The notes beneath the pieces were generated by a model. The model was not told the DNA's origin. It ran no database searches and saw nothing but the letters and a program-made list of their open reading frames with translations. The position numbers were made by a program, and so were the translations under genes. A DNA stretch of 27,373 bases, from contig CALGPD010000010.1 in the NCBI GenBank assembly GCA_937960625.1, positions 1 to 27,373 on the forward strand, in the 5' to 3' direction. Positions within the stretch are counted from its first letter, which is position 1. The number at the start of each line of letters is the position of its first letter. Positions 7,315-14,284 of the stretch are shown here, piece by piece. The stretch is from an uncultured Spirochaetia bacterium. Its GTDB lineage: Bacteria; Spirochaetota; CALGPD01.

Positions 7315-8526
7315 ATGAAGACAAAAAGAATAAAAGAAATAAAACCAGGTGAAATATTAGGCGACAGTGTGTACCGGAGTCAGGATATTGCGAAAATAGC
7401 AAACCGCAGCCCTGTTATTGCTCAGGGTACGGTACTAACTGAGCGAATGATAGCAAAACTTACTCAAATGTTCGGCGAAGATTATGAAATTTTAATAAAG
7501 TCTCAAGCCGGGACAAAAGTTCAACAATCAGCAAAAAAAGTAGAAAAAAAGCCTGCTTTGCAAAAGTTAAATTACTTTGCTATTACAGAAAAGCAAGTTA
7601 GTGAATTGTATAAAAATGTTTTTTCCGACAAGGAAATATATAACAAGACCAAAGCAAAACTATTAAATGCTTTTAATAAGTTAAACGGTGTATTAAATGA
7701 TTTTCAAACCACAGGTGATCTTGATGAACAAGTAATCGTTGATGTGGGGATTAAACTTGCCGGAATAGTTGAAAAAGATAAACGCGAATTTGACCCTGCT
7801 TTTGTTTATATTATAGAACTGGAAGCATGGGACAGTATAACTTTCAACCATAGTTTTGACGTTGCCGCTATCGCACTGGCATTTGCAACGCATTTAACTT
7901 CGGACGCGGAACAGCTTGCCTCCTATTTTGTTGCAGGGCTTATGCATGATATAGGAAAATTTCTTTATTCAAAATTCGAAATGACTGATATGGACTATAT
8001 AATCAAGAAAAACGGCCGTTTAACAGATGAGGAATATGAACAGGTAAAGAAACACGTTGACGTTGAACCTTTTTTAAAAGAACGTTTTAACGAGTTTAAA
8101 GAAAGTCACAGAGACAATATAATTTTTGCGGCAATTGACCATCATGAAAAATATAACGGCTATGGATATATCAATAGTAAAAGGGGGAGTGAAATTAGTT
8201 TTGCGGGCAGGCTGGTTGCAATTTGCGATGTTTACGATGCAATGCTTAGGGAGAGGTCTTATAAAACAGCAATGAAACCTTTTGACGCAATGAGAGTAAT
8301 CAAGGATATGACAGAGCAAGGCCATTTTGACCCTATTTTATTTAAAAAGTTTTATAAAGCTCTTGGAAAATACCCTGTTGGAAGCGTTGTAAATACTAAT
8401 CTCGGAATAGGCGTTGTTGTAGAACAGTCAAAGAATCATGAACGCCCTGTTATTTTTTTTACAGAGCAGGGTGAGATAGACACATCGAGAAATAATAACG
8501 TTGATATTTATACAATGGATTTTTAA
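7315..8526 (+). CDS. HD-GYP domain protein 1 (cyclic-dinucleotide phosphodiesterase family)
   Basis: HD-GYP proteins hydrolyse cyclic di-GMP or related dinucleotides. I chose ATG at 7315 (403 residues, starting MKTKRIKEIKPGEIL), which aligns with the start of its paralogue; the TTG at 7276 lies in the predicted -35. An N-terminal domain (about 1-65) carries the VYRSQDI motif. The catalytic domain keeps the metal ligands: H179 (NHSFD), H211-D212 (HDIGK), H247 (KKHVD), H276-H277 (DHHEKY) and D305 (CDVYDA). The GYP loop is altered, reading HHEKYNGYGYI, where the usual motif is HHExxDGxGYP. A C-terminal beta region (YPVGSVVNTNLGIGVVVEQ) follows. No Shine-Dalgarno site is visible. It is close to the HD-GYP gene on the other strand at 9944. 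Confidence 0.93.
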   Translation: MKTKRIKEIKPGEILGDSVYRSQDIAKIANRSPVIAQGTVLTERMIAKLTQMFGEDYEILIKSQAGTKVQQSAKKVEKKPALQKLNYFAITEKQVSELYKNVFSDKEIYNKTKAKLLNAFNKLNGVLNDFQTTGDLDEQVIVDVGIKLAGIVEKDKREFDPAFVYIIELEAWDSITFNHSFDVAAIALAFATHLTSDAEQLASYFVAGLMHDIGKFLYSKFEMTDMDYIIKKNGRLTDEEYEQVKKHVDVEPFLKERFNEFKESHRDNIIFAAIDHHEKYNGYGYINSKRGSEISFAGRLVAICDVYDAMLRERSYKTAMKPFDAMRVIKDMTEQGHFDPILFKKFYKALGKYPVGSVVNTNLGIGVVVEQSKNHERPVIFFTEQGEIDTSRNNNVDIYTMDF

Positions 8527-8681
8527 TGGTAATGTAAGATTTTTTGAATGTATAACTTAAATTTTTTATTTTAATAAAAAAATTCTTAGTAAACAATAGA
8601 AAAAGCATTAATAAAGTTTTTTAATAAACTTGGCACAATTATTTATTTAATCCGTTATATTGAAATTTTGAAACGAAATAT

Positions 8682-8765
8682 TATTTTACTTTTTTATTAA
8701 AATTCAAGAATTCTAATAACTTTAGTGATTTTATATTTGACATTTATTAATAAAAAAGTAAAATA
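8682..8765. repeat. 19-bp perfect inverted repeat around a promoter
   Basis: Left arm 8682-8700 and right arm 8747-8765 are exact reverse complements, separated by 46 bases. The -35 of the downstream promoter lies inside the spacer and the -10 lies in the right arm. The span is too long for a normal terminator hairpin. It resembles the layout of an invertible promoter, but no recombinase gene is present. Confidence 0.8.
8737..8764 (+). promoter_or_regulatory. Promoter of the four-helix membrane protein gene at 8803
   Basis: TTGACA (8737-8742), 16 bases, TAAAAT (8759-8764). It predicts a start near 8771 and a leader of about 32 bases ending in AAAGGAG before the ATG. Confidence 0.65.
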
Positions 8766-8802
8766 TGAGAATAATCGATTAAATGTTTAAAGGAGACTTA
8801 TT

Positions 8803-9237
8803 ATGAGTGGATCTATTTTTATTACTGTGGCTATGATTATTATAGGCGGCCTTTTAGCAGCAGCTAGTTTAATTGCCAGTAAAAATAAAGAAGCAGGGGA
8901 AATGATTAAAAAACTTGCTCCTTATCAGTCATGGGTTGGTATTGTTCTTTTTGTATGGGGTGTATGGAACCTTATCAAAATGATTCAATATCTTGGAATT
9001 ATGACTAGATTAATGGCGATTGCTCCTATTTTAATTATCAGCACATGGGTTGCTGTTGTTGTTATGATAGTACTTGGCCTAATTTTATCTTTAAACTTCA
9101 TGAAAAGCAGAAAAGAAATACCTGCTGAAAAAGTTGAAGCTTTAGAGAAAAAATTAAAACCAATTCAAGTACCTGTTGGTATTATTGCTATTATTGACGG
9201 TATTGTATTATTATTAGCTAGATTTATGAGATTTTAA
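8803..9237 (+). CDS. Small four-helix membrane protein with internal duplication
   Basis: I do not recognise a named family. The 144-residue protein has four hydrophobic helices (about residues 5-27, 43-64, 72-97 and 119-140). It seems to be built from two similar halves, each helix-linker-helix. The linkers end alike: MIKKLAPYQSWVGIVLFVWGV in the first half and LEKKLKPIQVPVGIIAIIDGI in the second. The start has a strong AAAGGAG site, and a terminator follows the stop. The gene lies alone between the two HD-GYP genes with another small four-helix protein gene. Its promoter sits in a 19-bp inverted repeat. A membrane role is clear; the function is unknown. Confidence 0.8.
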   Translation: MSGSIFITVAMIIIGGLLAAASLIASKNKEAGEMIKKLAPYQSWVGIVLFVWGVWNLIKMIQYLGIMTRLMAIAPILIISTWVAVVVMIVLGLILSLNFMKSRKEIPAEKVEALEKKLKPIQVPVGIIAIIDGIVLLLARFMRF

Positions 9238-9247
9238 TTGATTTTAT

Positions 9248-9275
9248 AACCCGGTGAAAAAATCATCGGGTTTTT
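9248..9275 (+). terminator. Terminator after the membrane protein gene
   Basis: AACCCGGTG (9248-9256) pairs with CATCGGGTT (9264-9272) using one G-U pair, with a seven-base loop, followed by T residues. Confidence 0.8.
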
Positions 9276-9352
9276 ATTTCTTTCCTTCTTCTTCAACTAT
9301 TCCAAAATAAGTTACATAAAAGTTAAAAAATATATGATTGCTTTGTTTTTAC

Positions 9353-9381
9353 TTGAATAAAAAATACAATTGTTTTATTAT
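9353..9381 (+). promoter_or_regulatory. Promoter of the gene at 9469
   Basis: TTGAAT (9353-9358), 17 bases, TATTAT (9376-9381). The expected transcript starts near 9388, giving a leader of about 80 bases. Confidence 0.5.
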
Positions 9382-9389
9382 ATAAAAAA

Positions 9390-9460
9390 TTTGATTGAAT
9401 ATTTTTACAATCAAAGAATACTATCCTAATTGTTTTCGGATAGTATATTTAATTAGGAGG
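9390..9460 (+). promoter_or_regulatory. Structured 5' leader, possible translational switch
   Basis: Two hairpins fill the leader: TTTGATTG (9390-9397) with CAATCAAA (9408-9415), and ATACTATCC (9418-9426) with GGATAGTAT (9438-9446). In addition TCCTAATT (9424-9431) is complementary to AATTAGGA (9451-9458). The latter includes most of the AGGAGG Shine-Dalgarno site (9455-9460). The second hairpin and this pairing share bases 9424-9426, so they compete. It matches no riboswitch class I know. Confidence 0.5.
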
Positions 9461-9468
9461 ATTGTTAT

Positions 9469-9861
9469 ATGAAAAAAGCTTACTCAATTACTAACACCAT
9501 AATTGGTGTCGCGTATCTTTTAATATTCGCTTTAGGCGGATATAAGGCCGGTGGAATTTCCCTTGTAGTTTTTATTGTTATGTTAGGTCTTCACCTCGGA
9601 GCCGGCATAGGCAAATTGGCTAAACAGGATTGGGGCGATCTAATGGCAAAAATACTTGGCTGGGTCGGAACAATACTATGGGGTTTATTGTTTTTAGTAA
9701 TATTAATCGGTGCAGGAAGGTTAACAAGTATGTTAGCAGCTAATCCTTTCTTAAGAAGTTTTGCTGCTGGTGGTTTTATCGGTGCATTTAGCATGTTTGT
9801 AATTGTATTTGTTCCGTTTATAACGTATTACTTAATGCAAATTTTAATTTCAGATAAATAG
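9469..9861 (+). CDS. Small four-helix membrane protein
   Basis: A 130-residue protein with four hydrophobic segments (about residues 7-25, 29-48, 63-84 and 98-126) and few charged residues; a short cytoplasmic or periplasmic loop contains KLAKQDWGD. I do not recognise a family, and it shows no clear similarity to the membrane protein encoded just upstream. AGGAGG lies eight bases before the ATG inside a leader rich in secondary structure. A terminator follows the stop. It is separately transcribed from its neighbour (terminator and promoter between them) and converges on HD-GYP gene 2. Confidence 0.75.
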   Translation: MKKAYSITNTIIGVAYLLIFALGGYKAGGISLVVFIVMLGLHLGAGIGKLAKQDWGDLMAKILGWVGTILWGLLFLVILIGAGRLTSMLAANPFLRSFAAGGFIGAFSMFVIVFVPFITYYLMQILISDK

Positions 9862-9880
9862 AAGAATTAACTATGTATAT

Positions 9881-9912
9881 AAAAGCCCTGTATAATTTAC
9901 TGGGCTTTTTTT
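9881..9912. terminator. Bidirectional terminator between convergent genes
   Basis: AAAAGCCC (9881-9888) pairs with GGGCTTTT (9902-9909) around a 13-base loop, followed by a T run on the plus strand. It separates the membrane protein gene from the convergent HD-GYP gene 2 and could serve both. Confidence 0.85.
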
Positions 9913-9943
9913 ATTATATATAATAAATTTAAAATTGCATTAA

Positions 9944-11185
9944 TTAGTTACTTTCAAGAAATTCATCTTCGGTTATTTTTACGCTGTCATTTTTAGAAGT
10001 ATCAATTTCACCTATTGAAGGTATAAAAACTATTGGGTTTAAATAATCATGGGTTTGCTCTACTATAACTCCAGTTCCCTGATTGGTTTTAATTACGCTT
10101 CCTACAGGGTATTTACCAAAAGTACGTAAAAACTTTTTAAACATTATGGGGTCAAATTGGCCTTTATTTGTTAAGTCCTGAATAAAATTAATAACGAGGT
10201 TTGGTTTCATAGCATGCTTATATCTTCTTTCCCTTAGCAACGCGTCGTATACATCGCAGATTGCGACCAATCGTCCCGCAAAGCTGATTTCCATGCCTTT
10301 TTTATTTTTGCCGTATCCGCCGCCGGAATATTTTTCATGATGTTCAGAGGCCGCGTAAATAATATTTTGTCTGTACCGTTCACTTAACCCTTTAAAACAA
10401 TGTTGAAGAAAGTCTTCAACATCAACGTGTCTTTTAATTTGTTCGTACTCCTCTTCGGTTAAGCGGCTTTCTTTTTTAATTATATAGTCCATTGCGTTTA
10501 GATGGAACTTGGAGTATAAGTATTTTCCTATATCGTGTATTAAACCCGCGAGAAAAATTGAAGCCAGTTCTTGTTTTTCAGAAGTAAAAGCCGTTGCAAA
10601 GGTTAAAGCTATAACGGCAACGTCAAAACTATGGTTGAACGTTATTTCATCCCATTTTTCCATTTCGATGATATATATCAATGAAGGGTCAAAATCGGAA
10701 TTGGGGTTTTTAAGAATTGTTGTTAAATCAAGGCTGACTTCGCTTAATATATTCTCATTAAGGATTTTAGTGGTTTTAAAATCCTGCATAACTCCCTGAA
10801 TTTTTTCAAATACTTCAATGAGTTTTTCTCTGGTGTATTTATACTTTTCTTTATTATGGAAAATTTCTTTATACATTTCAAGAGCAGTTTCCCGGTTTAT
10901 TTTTCCTGAAATATTAATCCGTTTTGCTTCGTTTTGCGATTCTATCTCTATTTCTTTTTCTAGTTGAGATAAATCATTAACCGGAAGCTCATTTTTATTG
11001 TTTCCATTATCATTAATTAATATAGAATAATCTGCCCCAAAAATTTTGATTAATTTATTAATAATACTAGAAGTTAGTTTGATGCCTGAAGAAACTATCG
11101 GTACTTCTCCTGAAGCTGATTTCGCGTCTTTTGACCGATAGACATTCTCAGCTATTACTTCCCCTTCTAGCAAATCCTTTATCAT
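9944..11185 (-). CDS. HD-GYP domain protein 2 (cyclic-dinucleotide phosphodiesterase family)
   Basis: Paralogue of the HD-GYP protein at 7315 with the same order: N-terminal domain with VYRSKDA, HD-GYP domain, and C-terminal YPVGSVIKTNQGTGVIVEQ. I chose ATG at 11185 (413 residues, MIKDLLEGEVIAENVYRS) because it aligns with the paralogue's start; an extension to 11233 adds a hydrophobic stretch not shared by it. Metal ligands are kept (NHSFD, HDIGK, KRHVD, EHHEKY, CDVYDA). The GYP loop reads HHEKYSGGGYG, again without the Pro. On the minus strand a promoter TTGCTT-N17-TAAAAT lies just upstream and no Shine-Dalgarno site is evident. The two proteins share runs such as EYEQ, ISFAGRLVAICDVYDA and KYPVGSV, indicating local duplication. 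Confidence 0.93.
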   Translation of the reverse strand: MIKDLLEGEVIAENVYRSKDAKSASGEVPIVSSGIKLTSSIINKLIKIFGADYSILINDNGNNKNELPVNDLSQLEKEIEIESQNEAKRINISGKINRETALEMYKEIFHNKEKYKYTREKLIEVFEKIQGVMQDFKTTKILNENILSEVSLDLTTILKNPNSDFDPSLIYIIEMEKWDEITFNHSFDVAVIALTFATAFTSEKQELASIFLAGLIHDIGKYLYSKFHLNAMDYIIKKESRLTEEEYEQIKRHVDVEDFLQHCFKGLSERYRQNIIYAASEHHEKYSGGGYGKNKKGMEISFAGRLVAICDVYDALLRERRYKHAMKPNLVINFIQDLTNKGQFDPIMFKKFLRTFGKYPVGSVIKTNQGTGVIVEQTHDYLNPIVFIPSIGEIDTSKNDSVKITEDEFLESN

Positions 11186-11305
11186 TTTGCTTATCACAAA
11201 AATTATTTTAATCCAAAAAACGGAAAAAAGCAATATAAAAAAATATTATTTTTATAAAACAATTTTTTGTATGCTAAGTATTCATCATAATTTATAAGCA
11301 ATGTT

Positions 11306-12133
11306 TTACGTGTTTCCCAGTAGGAAAAAACTTATATTGGCAATGGAATGCGCCAGAAAACACGGCAGCAATTTTTTACGCCAAATATAGATGCCGGTTA
11401 AAACAGCAGAACTTACAAAGAAAAGTAAAAAGATTATTACGCTGTTTGGAAGATGTACTGCCGCAAAAATAATATTAATGACAAAAAAGGCCGAATATTG
11501 ATTAATATCAATTGACATTTTAACAAATAAAAACCGCCTGAAGAAAATTTCTTCAGTAATTGGAGCGAAAAAACCTCTTGTTAATAATAAGAAATACAAA
11601 TAATTTCCCGGTTTAACTGCAAAAGAGTTATTTAAAGAATTAATAACAACGAGTATAACGAATAAAACAACCGCTCCGGCAAGGCCGGTAAAAAAATCGT
11701 AGAATATATTTTTCTTCTGAAATAATAATTTGACAGGGCTTTTCCCATAATGTTTTCTCGTTGCATAACTCAGAAATGGGTAAAGGAACAAATATATTGC
11801 TCCTGTATTGTTAAATTTTGTGAAAAAGCCGTAAATACTATTTCTGTTGAAATTTTTAAGAGTAAAAGCAAGAAAAATCCCTGCTCCTATTGCCGCGAAA
11901 ATGTAAATTAAAATAGTTAATTCAAGAGAGATTAAGGGTTTTTGCTTTTTCCGGAAATATGAGTTGAAATCTAATAAAACATTATTCTTTTCGGATTTTG
12001 TAAACGGTTCGTTTTTATTAATTTCGTTAATAATATTGTCTTGCTCTTTGCTGCTTAAATATTCCATAATTGTGAGAGCGTTTTTTTCTTTAATAATTCC
12101 AAGCAAAACCGCGCATTTTTTTAAAGTATTCAT
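11306..12133 (-). CDS. CPBP-family intramembrane metalloprotease with FliG-N-like N-terminal segment
   Basis: The 275-residue protein has a hydrophobic C-terminal part of about seven to eight helices. It carries the CPBP (CAAX protease/bacteriocin-processing) motifs: EEIFFRR (E194, E195), HLPNS (H227) and AHSIAN (H262), so all putative catalytic residues are present. The first 60 residues are soluble and helical. They line up without gaps with the FliG N-terminal domain: KKCAVLLGIIKEKNALTIM, then EYLSSKEQDNIINEI, then a C-terminal DFNSYF. FliG has (DK)SVILLMTIGEDRAAEVF, (K)HLSQREVQ and AEFEQEA in the same places. No Shine-Dalgarno site is visible. The substrate is unknown. The neighbouring amidase genes lie upstream on the same strand. 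Confidence 0.85.
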   Translation of the reverse strand: MNTLKKCAVLLGIIKEKNALTIMEYLSSKEQDNIINEINKNEPFTKSEKNNVLLDFNSYFRKKQKPLISLELTILIYIFAAIGAGIFLAFTLKNFNRNSIYGFFTKFNNTGAIYLFLYPFLSYATRKHYGKSPVKLLFQKKNIFYDFFTGLAGAVVLFVILVVINSLNNSFAVKPGNYLYFLLLTRGFFAPITEEIFFRRFLFVKMSIDINQYSAFFVINIIFAAVHLPNSVIIFLLFFVSSAVLTGIYIWRKKLLPCFLAHSIANISFFLLGNT

Positions 12134-12181
12134 TGAATAAATAACGTAAAGGAATTAATCAAAGTCAATTTAAGCCGGTAA

Positions 12182-12820
12182 TTATCTTTTAAAAGCTATG
12201 CGTTTAACATATTTCATAGGGAAATATCTTCCCGGGCACACCCTTCTTTCCCTTTTACCGTTTGGAGAAAAACTAATTTCTCCGTTTTCGTAAAGCAGTT
12301 CGCCATGCGGAATGTCTCCATGGCCCATAACGTTTTTATAAGAAATATTATACATCCGGCTAAGTTTTCTAACCAGTTTTATTACAGCTTTTATTTGTTT
12401 TCCCGTTGGCCTGTATTTTTGAAAATTCCCCACAAGGCATATTCCGATACCGAATACGTTATGATACCACGCGTTCACGGTTGCGTGTGTGCCTGCTATC
12501 TGGTATTTCCAACGAAAACCTACCTGTACTTCTCCGTTGCCTGCCCCGCGTCCATTTCCTATCACAAAGTGATACGCAAGTCCGCCGTATCCCATTTTTT
12601 TGTGGTATTTATGAAAAGCTTTCGCACTGCCGAAACTCGTCGCGCTGTGGTGTATTATTATAAATTTCCACCCTTTGGCTGCTTCCGCTTTTTTATAATA
12701 GATATCGTGCCATGTTAGTTCCTGCCTTGCATTGTCCTGCTCTGAAGCCTGGCTTTTTTTAGGTTTATCACAAGCAAAAACTATTAATGAAATGTAAAAT
12801 ATCATCAGAATTTTTTTCAT
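12182..12820 (-). CDS. N-acetylmuramoyl-L-alanine amidase lipoprotein, copy 1 (most divergent)
   Basis: Amidase_2/PGRP-fold zinc amidase that would cut the lactoyl-peptide bond of peptidoglycan. I chose ATG at 12820 (212 residues) because it opens directly with a lipoprotein signal (MKKILMIFYISLIVFAC, lipobox Cys17); the longer frame to 12868 would bury it. The zinc ligands are H57 (IIIHHS), H167 (GHGD) and C195 (CPGRYFP), with the family motif GGLAYHFVIGNG between them. Two active-site positions differ from the other three copies: GHGD where they have GHKD, and RVCPG where they have TTCPG. Activity may therefore differ. No Shine-Dalgarno site is evident. It is last in the four-gene array. 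Confidence 0.92.
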   Translation of the reverse strand: MKKILMIFYISLIVFACDKPKKSQASEQDNARQELTWHDIYYKKAEAAKGWKFIIIHHSATSFGSAKAFHKYHKKMGYGGLAYHFVIGNGRGAGNGEVQVGFRWKYQIAGTHATVNAWYHNVFGIGICLVGNFQKYRPTGKQIKAVIKLVRKLSRMYNISYKNVMGHGDIPHGELLYENGEISFSPNGKRERRVCPGRYFPMKYVKRIAFKR

Positions 12821-12883
12821 GAAAACAACAACACTTGAATTAGAATAAAATGAACAAATAATTTCCAATTCTGTATAAACTTT

Positions 12884-13522
12884 TTATTTTTTCGCGATTT
12901 TATTTTTAAACACAACGTTTTTAACGTATTTCATTGGGAAATACCTTCCCGGGCAGGTTGTATCTTCTTTCATGCCGTTGGGCTTAAAAATTATTTTGTG
13001 TTTTTTTATTACTATTTCCCCGCAAGGCACATCCTTATGCCCCATAATGTTTTGCTCAGGAATGTTAAATTTTTTGCTAAAATATCTTAACAACAAAATT
13101 AATGATGCAAGCTGGCGTCTTGTGGGCCTTCTCTTATAAAAATCTCCAACAAGGCAAATCCCGATTCCAAACACGTTATGATATAAAGCGCTGTATGATA
13201 AATGCCCGCCGCATTCCTGAAAAAACCACCGGTATCCTAGCTGTATTTCACCGTTTCCTGCCCCGTTGCCGTTTCCAATTACAACGTGATAAGCAAGCCC
13301 GCCAAACCCGCTGTCAATATGCCATTTATGAAACAACTTTGCACTGCCGTAATTAGTTCCACTGTGATGAATTACAATATATTTCCACCCTTTTGCAATG
13401 GGTATGGATTTCCGTAAAACTTTCCTGTAATTGGAATAATATTCAGATTGAGTATTTCTTTTTTCTTTAAATCCGCAGCTCATTAGGGTAATTATTATAT
13501 AAGCGGTTAGTATTTTTTTCAC
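12884..13522 (-). CDS. N-acetylmuramoyl-L-alanine amidase lipoprotein, copy 2
   Basis: Amidase_2/PGRP-type protein of 212 residues with a lipoprotein signal (MKKILTAYIIITLMSC, Cys16). The zinc ligands are H52 (VIHHS), the His of GHKD and the Cys of TTCPGRYFP; GGLAYHVVIGNG and VFGIGICLVGDF are conserved. It starts with GTG, preceded by GGAGAG, and the GTG overlaps the TGA of copy 3 by four bases (GTGA), so the two are translationally coupled. It differs from the other copies in carrying CGGHLSYSALYH where they have a THATVNAWYH-type sequence. A 63-base gap separates it from copy 1. Confidence 0.92.
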   Translation of the reverse strand: MKKILTAYIIITLMSCGFKEKRNTQSEYYSNYRKVLRKSIPIAKGWKYIVIHHSGTNYGSAKLFHKWHIDSGFGGLAYHVVIGNGNGAGNGEIQLGYRWFFQECGGHLSYSALYHNVFGIGICLVGDFYKRRPTRRQLASLILLLRYFSKKFNIPEQNIMGHKDVPCGEIVIKKHKIIFKPNGMKEDTTCPGRYFPMKYVKNVVFKNKIAKK

Positions 13523-14202
13523 TTTGAAACTCTCCGCTTTAAAATATTTTTTTTTTGAACAATTTTCTTTTTAAATGCCATTTTTAAAACATATTTCATG
13601 GGAAAATATTTTCCAGGGCAGGTTGTATAACTATCCGTTTTGGCATTGTGAACGAACTTTACCCTGTTGCCTTTTATATACATTTTTCCGTGTGGAGTAT
13701 CTTTGTGCCCGTAAATATTTTCTTTTTTAATCCCGTATTTTTTAGAAAATTTCTTTATCAGTCTGATTAACGCGGCTAATTGTTTACCCGTCGGCCTTGA
13801 ATAATCAAAGTTACCCACAAGGCAAATACCGATCCCGAACAAACTATGATAATACGCTCCCACAGTAACGTGGTTGCCTGATATTTGCTGAAGCCATCTA
13901 TAGCCATAGTGTATTTCTCCGTCTCTCATGCCTCTGCCGTTACCGATAACAATGTGATACGCAAGGCCTCCCCAGCCTTTATCATAATGCCATTTATGAA
14001 ATACGGATGCTTTTCCTGAACCCGTTGCGCTATGATGAATAATAATTGACCTCCAACCTTTTACAGCAGGGTGTTTTTTATAATACATATCGTGAAAGGT
14101 TAGTTTCTGCCGCAAGGGCACAAATTTTTCTTTTTTCTTGATTGGTTTTTCACAGCTAAGCAGAATTAAACAGAAAATAATACAAACAACGGGTTTTTTC
14201 AT
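13519..14202 (-). CDS. N-acetylmuramoyl-L-alanine amidase lipoprotein, copy 3
   Basis: A 227-residue Amidase_2/PGRP-type lipoprotein (signal MKKPVVCIIFCLILLSC, Cys17). It keeps IIIHHS, GGLAYHIVIGNG, FGIGICLVGNF, GHKDTPHG and TTCPGKYFP, so the zinc site is intact. GGAG stands five bases before ATG 14202, which decides the start over a GTG six bases further upstream. The C-terminus has an extra basic tail (KKKIVQKKNILKRRVSK). Its stop overlaps the start of copy 2. It has its own promoter (14234-14262), so copies 3 and 2 can be expressed as a unit apart from copy 4. Confidence 0.92.
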   Translation of the reverse strand: MKKPVVCIIFCLILLSCEKPIKKKEKFVPLRQKLTFHDMYYKKHPAVKGWRSIIIHHSATGSGKASVFHKWHYDKGWGGLAYHIVIGNGRGMRDGEIHYGYRWLQQISGNHVTVGAYYHSLFGIGICLVGNFDYSRPTGKQLAALIRLIKKFSKKYGIKKENIYGHKDTPHGKMYIKGNRVKFVHNAKTDSYTTCPGKYFPMKYVLKMAFKKKIVQKKNILKRRVSK

Positions 14203-14233
14203 AATCACTCCGGCAAATATTTGCTTACTTTAA

Positions 14234-14262
14234 AATATATTGCGGTAATCTGCTGTTTTCAA
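14234..14262 (-). promoter_or_regulatory. Promoter inside the amidase array
   Basis: On the minus strand TTGAAA (14257-14262), 17 bases, TATATT (14234-14239), about 25 bases before the GGAG of copy 3. Confidence 0.6.
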
Positions 14263-14284
14263 CTAAAGTTTATATTCTTTGAGA

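Noticed and set aside
8629..8645. Second sigma-54-like site, TTGGCAC-AATTA-TTTAT on the plus strand
   Set aside because: The -24 half matches but the essential GC of the -12 element is missing, so it is probably chance.
9390..9446. Tandem hairpins as a rho-independent terminator
   Set aside because: Neither hairpin is G/C-rich nor followed by a T run, and a good terminator already lies at 9248-9275.
12305..12718. Open frames on the plus strand opposite the amidases and other genes
   Set aside because: They are antisense shadows of genes with clear protein motifs and have no ribosome binding sites of their own.
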